DNA of 21,332 nt, from contig JABAAV010000016.1 in NCBI GenBank assembly GCA_014238595.1, positions 1-21,332 of the forward strand, read 5' to 3'. The notes beneath the pieces were generated by a model. That model was not told the DNA's origin. It was given only the letters and a program-made list of their open reading frames with translations, and searched no databases. Below are positions 7,657 to 15,037 of this stretch, piece by piece (position 1 is the stretch's first letter; each line of letters begins with the position of its first letter). The DNA comes from Myxococcales bacterium (GTDB lineage Bacteria > Myxococcota_A > Polyangia > Haliangiales > J016). The position numbers and the translations under genes were made by a program.

Positions 7657-8603
7657 GATAATGGCCTGTGTCGATGCTTCATTGCATTCAAGAAAGAAAC
7701 GGTAACAAATCCTAAGAAACATGCAATCAATACATGAGGAATTTTTTCTCCAAAAGTGATGTTATCAAATAGGCTTATTTTTGATGTATAGCTGTTTTTC
7801 CATGGCCATACTGACAGTAAAGATCCTGCAATGAAACCACTTAACAATGCCATACAATCATCATGTTTGTGTTTGAGTAACCGATGTAACACAGGAATAA
7901 TCGAGATAAATCCTACTAAGATACCTCCTGAAAATGCTAAGATTATTGTTAGATTTTGATCATGTATCGCACTGATAATCGTTTGATACTGCCCAACAAT
8001 GACCAAAAACAGTGAACCACTAATACCAGGCAACAACATGAATGCAGTAGCCACAATACCACTGGATAGAATTAACCACAGATTGGATGTTGAAGTTTGA
8101 GATATGGGTAAAAAGACAAAAATGAGTGTTAGCGTCATGCCTATGAGTGCCAATATCTGATGTCGCCGTGTTTTTTGAGTAATACGCTTCCATGGAATGT
8201 GAATGCTTGAAGCCACTAACCCAAAGAAAAATCCATAAGCTATGGGGGCTGTATCAATACGTTGTAATAATCCCAATGAATCGCTGGAACCTACCAATAA
8301 TTTTGTGACAAAATAATAGGCGCAGATTACACCGATAATTAATGGAACTAGAAAGATAAAGGTGGGAAAAAGAGACGATCTTGGTTTGTTACGAAACCAT
8401 TGAACTGGTGCATGAATAAGTGTATTGAATGAATTAATAATTCGTGTATAAACATTTAAAATTAAAGCGATTGTACTTCCAGAAATGCCTGGAATTGCAT
8501 CCGCAGTTCCAATACACAATCCCGATATAAACGATGTCAATATCCGTGTGTGTGACTCTGCGATGTTATCATCGAGAGAATGTGTTAACGGTTTTTCAGT
8601 CAC
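7653..8603 (-). CDS. popT: DUF368 family membrane protein, PopT-type polyprenyl-phosphate transporter (316 aa)
   Basis: Multi-spanning membrane protein with the DUF368 hallmark: GTADAIPGISGSTIALILNVY near residue 32 and a matching second copy LPGISGSLFLVIVGQY near 191, implying two inverted re-entrant repeats. DUF368 proteins (PopT) have been shown to recycle undecaprenyl phosphate across the inner membrane for cell-wall synthesis; the specific function here is by family. The start is a GTG (8601-8603) that overlaps the sco stop as GTGA, and its own stop overlaps the exchanger start as ATGA, so all three genes are probably translationally coupled. The link to a copper chaperone is not a standard one. 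Confidence 0.85.
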   Translation of the reverse strand: MTEKPLTHSLDDNIAESHTRILTSFISGLCIGTADAIPGISGSTIALILNVYTRIINSFNTLIHAPVQWFRNKPRSSLFPTFIFLVPLIIGVICAYYFVTKLLVGSSDSLGLLQRIDTAPIAYGFFFGLVASSIHIPWKRITQKTRRHQILALIGMTLTLIFVFLPISQTSTSNLWLILSSGIVATAFMLLPGISGSLFLVIVGQYQTIISAIHDQNLTIILAFSGGILVGFISIIPVLHRLLKHKHDDCMALLSGFIAGSLLSVWPWKNSYTSKISLFDNITFGEKIPHVLIACFLGFVTVSFLNAMKHRHRPLS

Positions 8604-9241
8604 AGAGATTGTTTGAAATTGAGTAACGCATCGGCATCACGGATCATGCGGTTAGTCTCATCATCATCATCTGCTTTATAATAACCGCGAATATTTAGGT
8701 GCTGATCAACCAGTACAAAATGTGTTCCATGAATGATATTGGGAATATCATTGTCCAAAGTTCCTTTTTGTTCCATGGACATCTTAAATCCTTCACGCAC
8801 AGTGGTTTGAATTGTTTCTGAATCTCCAGTGACAAAAGACCACAGTCTTGAACTACTTTTATATTTTTTTGCGTAAGCTTTTAAGATCTCTGGTGTATCA
8901 AAATCTGGATCTACAGTGAAAGATACAAGATGCATAGAGGATGCTGCATGTCGAATACGATGTTGTATTTTGGCCATACGATTTGTAAACAATGGACAAA
9001 CCGTTGGACAACGCGTGAAAATAAAATTGACAATCCATACAGAACCTTTGAGTTCATCAGAACCAAAAGGCTGATTGTCTTGATCTATTAATCTAAATTC
9101 AGGAACTGCACCTAAAATCGGAGGCATATCATATGGAGGCATGGTGACTGCACGTACGATCTGATATCCAACGATGGAGAGGGCAATGCACACCAACATC
9201 AATGATAGGATCCAAGGTTTTTTTATTAATTGAAAGAACAT
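8600..9241 (-). CDS. sco: Sco1/SenC/PrrC-type copper chaperone for cytochrome c oxidase (213 aa)
   Basis: Membrane-anchored thioredoxin-fold protein that delivers copper to the CuA site of cytochrome oxidase subunit II. An N-terminal hydrophobic segment (about 12-30) would anchor it facing the periplasm. The copper ligands are visible: CPTVC (C78, C82) in FTRCPTVCP and H171 in HGTHFVLVD; the TVDPDFDTPEILKAYAKKY stretch is also typical of the family. It is transcribed away from the cox operon from a shared 208-base intergenic region, the usual genomic association for Sco. First gene of a coupled trio with popT and yrbG. Start is the ATG at 9239-9241. Confidence 0.93.
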   Translation of the reverse strand: MFFQLIKKPWILSLMLVCIALSIVGYQIVRAVTMPPYDMPPILGAVPEFRLIDQDNQPFGSDELKGSVWIVNFIFTRCPTVCPLFTNRMAKIQHRIRHAASSMHLVSFTVDPDFDTPEILKAYAKKYKSSSRLWSFVTGDSETIQTTVREGFKMSMEQKGTLDNDIPNIIHGTHFVLVDQHLNIRGYYKADDDDETNRMIRDADALLNFKQSL

Positions 9242-9276
9242 GGTTTAATTCAAAGCTATACAATGTGTTTCGTACA

Positions 9277-9306
9277 ATTATCAGGAGAAATCTAATCTAA
9301 TCTCAA
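9277..9306 (-). promoter_or_regulatory. Candidate sigma70-type promoter for sco-popT-yrbG
   Basis: On the minus strand TTGAGA (9301-9306) is followed after 18 bases by GATAAT (9277-9282); each hexamer matches consensus at five of six positions. A start near 9270 gives a leader of about 30 bases before the sco ATG. No comparably good promoter was seen on the plus strand of the same intergenic region for the cox operon. Confidence 0.45.
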
Positions 9307-9449
9307 GGGTATGGTCAAATATCTATTGAAAATGAATTACAAGATATTGTTGTTCATACATCTTTTATGATAAATGTGCGACTCTATGTTTGTTTGTGTG
9401 TATGATTATGCTAATTGACTATCATAATAATAATGAGGAAACTATTTAA

Positions 9450-10085
9450 ATGAGTACCTCTGCCACAGATCATTTGAATATGCGCGTTGTTCGTGAACCT
9501 CATTATGGTCCAACAACTCCAGGGAAACTCGGTATCTGGGCGTTTCTTTTGTCAGATGCATTTTCTTTTTTTGGATTGCTTTTGACGTATGGTGTTTTTT
9601 ATATCCAAACCCCTGAATGGATTCCTGATTATTTACCGAAACTAGGGATCCCTTTCACAGCGGTCATGACGTTCGTTTTGATTTGTTCTAGTGTTTCTAT
9701 GGTCTTAGCTCATGATGCTTGTGTTCATAAAAATCATGCAAAAACAGTTCGTTGGTTAGGACTAACGATTTTAGGTGGTTTGTTTTTCTTAGGTGGACAG
9801 GTCTATGAATACACACATCTGATTGGTGAAGGTCTTATCTTTGGTAATTCTTTAGTCGGAGAATCTCGATACGCCAGTACATTTTATTTGATCACGAGCT
9901 TTCATGGTGCACATGTGCTTACTGGTGTGATTTATCTCATTGTGATATTTATTAACCTAATCAAAGGTAAATATAAGGATGGTAACCATACAGCGATTGA
10001 ACAAGTGGGTTTGTTTTGGCACTTCGTTGATCTCGTTTGGATTCTCGTCTTCGCGTTTGTCTATTTAATTCCAGCAACTATTTAA
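9450..10085 (+). CDS. coxC: Cytochrome c oxidase subunit III, copy 1 (211 aa)
   Basis: Integral membrane subunit of a haem-copper oxidase with about five helices, the usual size of short bacterial subunit III. Family signatures: LGIWAFLLSDAFSFFGLLLTYG near residue 27, the STFYLITSFHGAHVLTGV block, and FWHFVDLVWILVF at the end. Asp36 sits where the conserved helix Glu of subunit III (Glu90 in bovine) is expected. AGGA at 9436-9439, ten bases before the ATG, is a good ribosome-binding site. It opens the operon, whereas subunit III usually follows subunit I; a second, different copy lies at 13297. A 17-bp tandem duplication spans its stop codon. Confidence 0.92.
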   Translation: MSTSATDHLNMRVVREPHYGPTTPGKLGIWAFLLSDAFSFFGLLLTYGVFYIQTPEWIPDYLPKLGIPFTAVMTFVLICSSVSMVLAHDACVHKNHAKTVRWLGLTILGGLFFLGGQVYEYTHLIGEGLIFGNSLVGESRYASTFYLITSFHGAHVLTGVIYLIVIFINLIKGKYKDGNHTAIEQVGLFWHFVDLVWILVFAFVYLIPATI

Positions 10086-10095
10086 TTCCAGCAAC
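10062..10095. repeat. Perfect 17-bp tandem duplication across the coxC copy-1 stop
   Basis: Bases 10062-10078 (tatttaattccagcaac) are repeated exactly and without a gap at 10079-10095. The stop codon TAA in use (10083-10085) lies in the second copy. Without the duplication the gene would end one codon earlier at TAG, so the protein gains only a final Ile. Confidence 0.9.
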
Positions 10096-10105
10096 ATAGA
10101 CTATT

Positions 10106-10387
10106 ATGGCATCTCCAAACCCCAGAAATTATATTATCGCTTTTATTTGGCTAGGTGTATTAACATTGCTTGGTGTTGGATTAGCTCAATTTCCGATACC
10201 TAGAATTTATGCAGTGATTGGTATTATTGCATTAGCTATTGCCAAAATTGCTTTAGTGGGACTTGTGTTTATGCATATTCGTTATGAAACCGTTCATTTA
10301 CGTAATAGCATTGTTATACCATTTTTAATCCCTGTATTATTTGCCATCGCACTCATTTGTGAAAGTGCAAACAACGGAGCTATTTAG
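10106..10387 (+). CDS. Cytochrome c oxidase subunit IV family protein (93 aa)
   Basis: Small membrane protein with three hydrophobic segments, matching prokaryotic subunit IV (CtaF/CoxD/CyoD-like) in size and position. The diagnostic part is ALAIAKIALVGLVFMHIRYE in the middle, like the K-x-x-L-V-x-x-x-F-M-H-I/L signature of these accessory subunits. It is thought to help assemble or stabilise the oxidase and has no cofactor of its own. It lies between subunit III and the CPYC protein, with a single base between its stop and the next start. There is no obvious ribosome-binding site upstream, so it may depend on coupling to the preceding gene. Confidence 0.82.
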   Translation: MASPNPRNYIIAFIWLGVLTLLGVGLAQFPIPRIYAVIGIIALAIAKIALVGLVFMHIRYETVHLRNSIVIPFLIPVLFAIALICESANNGAI

Positions 10388-10388
10388 A

Positions 10389-10622
10389 ATGATAACAAAA
10401 ATAACGATTGCTGCAATGAGTGTGTTGATATTTTTGATGCCTGCTTGGGCTTATGCCTGTCCTTACTGTGCAGGTCGTTATGATGCTGGCATGAGTCGTG
10501 GTGTTGTCATTGGCTCTATGATAGCCGTTCCTTTTTTAATTTTTGGTATCACACTTTCGGTGATCGTTCGGATCATTCGACGACATAAAAATAACGCAAT
10601 GATTGACATCAATCGAGTATAA
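10389..10622 (+). CDS. Small exported CPYC-motif single-pass membrane protein in the cox operon (77 aa)
   Basis: The start at 10389 is chosen over an upstream in-frame ATG (10341) because it sits one base after the previous stop and begins a clear signal peptide (MITKITIAAMSVLIFLMPAWAYA). Cleavage after AYA would leave mature Cys24 in C24-P25-Y26-C27, followed by AGRYDAGMSRG, one hydrophobic helix (about 38-60) and a basic cytoplasmic tail (RRHKNN). Short proteins of the form CPxCxG...G plus one helix occur in oxidase loci of some Myxococcota- and Planctomycetota-like genomes, from memory of the pattern. Function is not established; a periplasmic thiol or copper-handling role in CuA assembly is an inference from the motif and from its position directly before subunit II. 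Confidence 0.78.
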   Translation: MITKITIAAMSVLIFLMPAWAYACPYCAGRYDAGMSRGVVIGSMIAVPFLIFGITLSVIVRIIRRHKNNAMIDINRV

Positions 10623-10625
10623 GCA

Positions 10626-11519
10626 ATGACTAAATCAAACAATCAATTTAAACGAATTATCGGTGTGTTGGTTACGGCACTCTCAGTGCTGATCGTGGGG
10701 TTATGGCATGGCACGACAGCTTTAGCTGCCCCAAAAATGGAAACAGGAATAGGGCTACCTAAAGATATCTCAGTCGATGGACATCGTATTGATTGGTTGC
10801 TTGGAGTGACCAATCTTTTCGTAACAATTCTGTTCATAATGGTGTGTCTGTGGATACTGATTGCATGCATCAAACATGGCAAAAAACATACATCGGACTA
10901 TGATCACGGTGAATCAAAACATACTTTTATTGCATCATTGACAGTTTCTGCATTGGTATTTTTAATCGTCGATGGAAATTTATTTGTTAACTCGATGATT
11001 GATATAGATTATGTGTTTTGGGACTTTGCTGGTGTTGAGAAAAAACCAGATCTTGTGCGTATTGAAATTAATGCACATCAATGGGCATGGGACGCACGGT
11101 ATGCGGGACCTGATGGACAATTTAATACCAAAGATGATGTTGTTACATTAAATCAGATCAATGTCCCCAAAGATGCCCCTATTTTATTTCAGCTTGCTTC
11201 GGTTGATGTGATTCATAGTTTTTATCTGCCGAATCTTCGTGTCAAACAAGATGTTGTTCCTGGTCGAATTACACATTTGTGGTTTCAAGCAACAGAATTA
11301 GGTGATTTTGATATTGCTTGTGCCCAACATTGCGGTGTTAATCATTATCTTATGAAGGCACAACTTACAGTACAAAACTCTGATGTGTTTCAAGAATGGA
11401 TTCGTCAACAATCAATAGACTCGGTTCGTCTATATGAAACAGCTGTTAAAGAGGGTGGTATTCATGAGAAACGTTTTCAAGAAACTCAGTGGGGTTGGCC
11501 TTGGAAAAAAAGTCTTTGA
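10626..11519 (+). CDS. coxB: Cytochrome c oxidase subunit II, CuA-containing (297 aa)
   Basis: Receives electrons from cytochrome c at the binuclear CuA centre and passes them to subunit I. The N-terminus has a signal-like segment (about 10-35), then two transmembrane helices (about 58-83 and 100-122) and a periplasmic cupredoxin domain. CuA ligands are all present: H197 (DVIHSFYLP), C232, C236, H240 and M243 in CAQHCGVNHYLM. Gln234 replaces the common Glu, which is tolerated because the ligand is the backbone carbonyl. NAHQWAWDARY is the conserved aromatic electron-entry stretch. It ends without a fused cytochrome c domain; a separate cytochrome c gene closes the operon. Starts three bases after the CPYC gene. 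Confidence 0.96.
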   Translation: MTKSNNQFKRIIGVLVTALSVLIVGLWHGTTALAAPKMETGIGLPKDISVDGHRIDWLLGVTNLFVTILFIMVCLWILIACIKHGKKHTSDYDHGESKHTFIASLTVSALVFLIVDGNLFVNSMIDIDYVFWDFAGVEKKPDLVRIEINAHQWAWDARYAGPDGQFNTKDDVVTLNQINVPKDAPILFQLASVDVIHSFYLPNLRVKQDVVPGRITHLWFQATELGDFDIACAQHCGVNHYLMKAQLTVQNSDVFQEWIRQQSIDSVRLYETAVKEGGIHEKRFQETQWGWPWKKSL

Positions 11520-11554
11520 TGGAGAGACGGACAATAGAAGAAGAATAATTAATT

Positions 11555-13300
11555 ATGAGTGAACTACAACCGATTCATGCAGCACCAACTTCTTTTATAA
11601 AGAAGCATATTTTTTCAACAGATCACAAAGTTATTGCTAAGCAATTTCTTTGGGCAGGACTTTTGTTTCTCGCATTAGGTGGTTTTTTGGCGATGTTGAT
11701 TCGTTGGCAATGGGCATTTCCTGGTGAAGCGGTTCCTTTTGTTGGACAAGGAATGTTTCCCAGCTCTGATGGAAGCATTACACCTTCGGGTTACACCAAA
11801 TTATTCACCAATCATGGTTTGATCATGATTTTCTTTGCTATTACACCGTTATTAATTGGTTTCTTTGGTAATCTTTTAATTCCGTTACAAATCGGTGCAA
11901 GAGATATGGCTTTCCCTCGTCTCAATATGGCATCGTTTTGGGTTTTTGTATTGTCACAACTTTTAGTCTTGGCATCACTTGTTGTACCTCTGGGTGCTGC
12001 CGCTGCTGGATGGACAACGTATCCACCATTGTCAACCAACATTGCAACACCTGGTCTTGGACAAACACTAATGGTGATGGCGTTATTTGTCGTTGGCATT
12101 TCAACCATTATGGGTGCCATTAACTATATCGTAACGATTATTGGATTCCGTGCGCCAGGCATGGGTTATTTTAAAATGCCTTTATCAATTTGGGGATTAT
12201 GGTTAGCATCTATCTTGAATCTATTATTTGTTCCTGTCCTTGGTTCAGCAGGATTATTACTACTGTTTGATCGCCTTTTTGACACGCAATTTTTTATTGC
12301 AGGTGCTTCTGGTAATGGTGATCCCATTTTGTTTCAGCATTTATTTTGGTTATTTGGTCATCCCGAAGTGTATATTTTGATTTTACCCGCATGGGGCGTG
12401 ATTGCTGATTTTTTATCGTTCTTTTCTCGTAAACCTTCGTATTTTTACAAAGGGTCAGTATGGGCATTAGTCACCATCAGTATCTTAAGTGCGCTTGTTT
12501 ATGGACATCATATGTTTGTTGCTGGAATGAGTCCTATGCTTGGCAAATCATTCATGCTTTTAACATTAGCCATTAGTATTCCTGCTGAACTATTATTCCT
12601 CAATTGGTTACATACAATATGGAAAGGATCTATTCGATTAACCGTACCAATGCTTTTTTCATTGGGATTTGTATTTGTATTCGCTCTTGGAGGATTAACT
12701 GGTATTCATTTAGGTACGATTTCTACTGATCTATATCTTCATGACACCATGTTTGTTGTGGGGCATTTTCATTTTACATTAGCTGCGGCTACCTTTTTGG
12801 CAGTGTTTGCAGGTATTTATTTTTGGTTTCCTAAAATGTTTGGTCGTCATATGAATCAACGTTTAGGTAAGATTCATTTTTGGACATCGTTTATTGGTAT
12901 TAACGGTGTTTTTACTGGTCAATTAATTGTGGGTTATGCAGGACAACATCGTCGACTATATGATCCGTATGAATATACATTCATTAAACATCTGCAACCT
13001 CTTAACGAATGGACGACTTATTTTGCATTCTTTTTAGGCGTGAGCTCACTGGTTTTTGTGGTTAATTTCTTCTGGAACGTATTTCGAAGAGGTCACGATG
13101 AAAACATCGACAATCCATGGGAAGTCGGAACATTAGAATGGACAGTGCCTTCTCCACCACATCATCATAACTTTGACACAATACCCACTGTCTTTCATGG
13201 GCCACATGAATACAGTAATCCTGAGGTCAAAAAAGCGTTGGGCAAAGATTGGCTTGCTCAGACAGAAAAATTTTCTTTCAGTAAACAGGATGATTCATGA
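11555..13300 (+). CDS. coxA: Cytochrome c oxidase subunit I (581 aa)
   Basis: Catalytic haem-copper subunit with twelve or so membrane helices. Cofactor ligands are complete: H87 (NHGLIMIFF) and H406 for low-spin haem; H269 with Y273 (GHPEVY), H318 and H319 (YGHHMF) for CuB and the Tyr-His crosslink; H404 (VVGHFHF) for high-spin haem. Glu271 in GHPEVY and Asp in GARDMAFPRLN mark an A1-type enzyme with D-channel proton uptake. An AGAAGAAG stretch upstream is a weak ribosome-binding site. It overlaps the next gene by four bases (ATGA). The C-terminus carries the WEVGTLEWTVPSPPHHHNF segment common in bacterial subunit I. Confidence 0.97.
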   Translation: MSELQPIHAAPTSFIKKHIFSTDHKVIAKQFLWAGLLFLALGGFLAMLIRWQWAFPGEAVPFVGQGMFPSSDGSITPSGYTKLFTNHGLIMIFFAITPLLIGFFGNLLIPLQIGARDMAFPRLNMASFWVFVLSQLLVLASLVVPLGAAAAGWTTYPPLSTNIATPGLGQTLMVMALFVVGISTIMGAINYIVTIIGFRAPGMGYFKMPLSIWGLWLASILNLLFVPVLGSAGLLLLFDRLFDTQFFIAGASGNGDPILFQHLFWLFGHPEVYILILPAWGVIADFLSFFSRKPSYFYKGSVWALVTISILSALVYGHHMFVAGMSPMLGKSFMLLTLAISIPAELLFLNWLHTIWKGSIRLTVPMLFSLGFVFVFALGGLTGIHLGTISTDLYLHDTMFVVGHFHFTLAAATFLAVFAGIYFWFPKMFGRHMNQRLGKIHFWTSFIGINGVFTGQLIVGYAGQHRRLYDPYEYTFIKHLQPLNEWTTYFAFFLGVSSLVFVVNFFWNVFRRGHDENIDNPWEVGTLEWTVPSPPHHHNFDTIPTVFHGPHEYSNPEVKKALGKDWLAQTEKFSFSKQDDS

Positions 13301-13893
13301 CCTCGTTAACAAACACTGTGTCACCTGTTCAAGCGATGATGATTCGATCATCATCGGCAATGATTGGAATGGTTGCATTCATTGCTTCATGGGCGATGCT
13401 GTTTGGAGGATTGTTTTTCGCATTTGGATTACTCCGTCTAGGATCTGAGGCATGGCCTCCTGTAAATGTGATCAATCTACCAATTGCACTACCGGCGATC
13501 AATACAGGTATTTTACTGTCAAGCAGTGTTTTGTTGATGGTTGCTATGCATTATCTCCGTAAAGGAAATGAGCGAGCTACAGTGCATGCTCTTTTGATTG
13601 CCACCATTCTTGGTATCATGTTTGTAGTAACACAAGCTTGGTTATGGAATGAAATGAGTGGGTTAGGACTTAATCTTTCTGATAGTCATTACGGTGGTTT
13701 GTTTTACATGTTTACAGTGATCCATGTGATTCATGTTGTTGTAGGCATTGGTGGACTGCTAGCCTTGACGATTAATGCCTATAGAGGTCGATATACCCAA
13801 GAATCTCATTTGCCTGTCAGGTTGTGGTCAATGTATTGGCATTTTGTTGGTGTTGTTTGGATTCCAATGTTTGTGTTGTTGTTTTTATCTTAG
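13297..13893 (+). CDS. coxC: Cytochrome c oxidase subunit III, copy 2 (198 aa)
   Basis: Second subunit III, translationally coupled to coxA by an ATGA overlap, the standard position for this gene. Five hydrophobic helices; recognisable blocks are the FGLLRLGSEAWPP segment after the first helix, LPAINTGILLSSSVLL, and YGGLFYMFTVIHVIHVVVGI. The conserved helix Glu of the family (S-E in most members, Glu90 in bovine) is Trp32 here (IASWAMLFGG), while copy 1 has Asp at that place. The two copies are clearly different in sequence, so they are not a recent duplication. Whether both assemble into one oxidase or one replaces the other under some condition is not visible. Confidence 0.92.
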   Translation: MTSLTNTVSPVQAMMIRSSSAMIGMVAFIASWAMLFGGLFFAFGLLRLGSEAWPPVNVINLPIALPAINTGILLSSSVLLMVAMHYLRKGNERATVHALLIATILGIMFVVTQAWLWNEMSGLGLNLSDSHYGGLFYMFTVIHVIHVVVGIGGLLALTINAYRGRYTQESHLPVRLWSMYWHFVGVVWIPMFVLLFLS

Positions 13894-13909
13894 TAAGACG
13901 GTGTTTTCT

Positions 13910-14995
13910 ATGAAACGAATTTCTTATTTTTTTATGATGATGTGGGTTGGTTTTGTTGTTGCTTGTAGCGTCCCAGATCCAGAGAAATTTACCGAACCAC
14001 AATTGTTAGGTGGTGAATGGATACAGCCTGATGTATTGAATGCAGGTTATACGGCCTATACGCATTATTGTTTTGCATGTCATGGTGAATTGGGTGACGG
14101 TAAAGGTCCTGCCTCGTACTCATATTATCCACCACCGCGTGATTTTCGAAAAGCTTTGTTTAAGTTTGCAGGGGTTGCATCAGGAAGCCTTCCTTCTGAT
14201 GAAGAATTAGAACGATTGGTTCGTGTTGGATTGGATGGCACAGCTATGTTGCCATGGGATATTTCCGAAGAAGAACTCTGGCTAACGATTCAGTATATGA
14301 AAACATTTTCATCAGAAAAAAGAGGTTATCGTAAATGTCGCAAACCAGGCGAACCTCAAACATGTAAAAAATTGAAGAAGGTAACATATAAAGATAATCC
14401 TTATGAAGTCATACCATTTGATGCGCGTTGGAATGATCATGTCTTTGATCAATGGGCAATGCAGCAGAGCAAAAACATCAAATCTGATATGATGGATCGT
14501 TGGAAAAAAAACAAACGTCTTGAAGCACAACAAAAATACGATGAAGCGGTTCAAGAAGGTGCTAAAAATTATCACAAACTAGGATGTCATCTATGTCATG
14601 CATCCTATGGTAGTGCGAAACAAATAAAACAATGGGGTGGTAACCCTAGAGATCAATATCCATTTGATTCTACACCTAAATACAGTCGTGAATATAAAAC
14701 CGTATTGATGCCACCTGATTTCCTTCGACATCGAGTGCGTTCTCCACAGCATTATCAAGATGACAAAGGTGCTCTTCGCTATGATCCTAAAGATTTTTAT
14801 CGAGTGATTGCGTCAGGTATTCCGGGAACAGCTATGCCTGCTTGGGGAGAGACTTTGACCGCTAAAGAGCTTTGGAGTATTTCTTATTTTGTGATGGATG
14901 TTTCAGAAATGATGCCTAATAAGCAAGGCAAAATAGCCAGACAGTCTTTGATGAATGGTAGTATTGATTCAATCTATGATTTAGATAAAAAATAA
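13910..14995 (+). CDS. Diheme cytochrome c lipoprotein of the oxidase operon (361 aa)
   Basis: The frame extends up to 13775, but the ATG at 13910, 17 bases after coxC copy 2, begins a lipoprotein signal (MKRISYFFMMMWVGFVVAC) with Cys19 as the likely lipidated residue, so that start is used. Two c-type haem sites are visible: C54-F-A-C57-H58 and C226-H-L-C229-H230. Met-containing GTAML and GTAMPAW segments follow each and could supply the distal Met ligands. A highly charged, lysine-rich linker (about 140-220) separates the two domains. As the last gene of the cox operon, and anchored on the periplasmic side, it is a good candidate for the electron donor to CuA. The pairing is inferred from position. 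Confidence 0.88.
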   Translation: MKRISYFFMMMWVGFVVACSVPDPEKFTEPQLLGGEWIQPDVLNAGYTAYTHYCFACHGELGDGKGPASYSYYPPPRDFRKALFKFAGVASGSLPSDEELERLVRVGLDGTAMLPWDISEEELWLTIQYMKTFSSEKRGYRKCRKPGEPQTCKKLKKVTYKDNPYEVIPFDARWNDHVFDQWAMQQSKNIKSDMMDRWKKNKRLEAQQKYDEAVQEGAKNYHKLGCHLCHASYGSAKQIKQWGGNPRDQYPFDSTPKYSREYKTVLMPPDFLRHRVRSPQHYQDDKGALRYDPKDFYRVIASGIPGTAMPAWGETLTAKELWSISYFVMDVSEMMPNKQGKIARQSLMNGSIDSIYDLDKK

Positions 14996-15004
14996 ACATG
15001 CATG

Positions 15005-15037
15005 AATCCAATGATATTAGAGCATATCATTGGGATT
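15005..15037. terminator. Hairpin shared by the convergent ends of the cytochrome c gene and fumC
   Basis: The arm aatccaatgatat (15005-15017) pairs with atatcattgggatt (15024-15037) apart from one bulged G, around a six-base loop. It lies between and across the converging stops (14995 plus, 15017 minus) and includes the last codons of fumC. It may act as a bidirectional terminator; neither side has a strong U-tract. Confidence 0.5.

Noticed and set aside
7657..7722. Longer N-terminus for the cation exchanger
   Set aside because: It would overlap the DUF368 gene by 70 bases, whereas the start at 7656 gives an ATGA junction and a natural first membrane helix.
9307..9449. Plus-strand promoter for the cox operon
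   Set aside because: TATGAT hexamers occur at 9366 and 9401, but neither has a fitting -35 element at 16-18 bases; no site could be supported.
10341..10388. Upstream start for the CPYC protein inside the subunit IV gene
   Set aside because: It would put 16 residues ahead of a complete signal peptide and overlap the previous gene by 47 bases.
13775..13909. Longer N-terminus for the diheme cytochrome c
   Set aside because: The extra 45 codons overlap coxC copy 2 and would bury the lipoprotein signal that starts at 13910.
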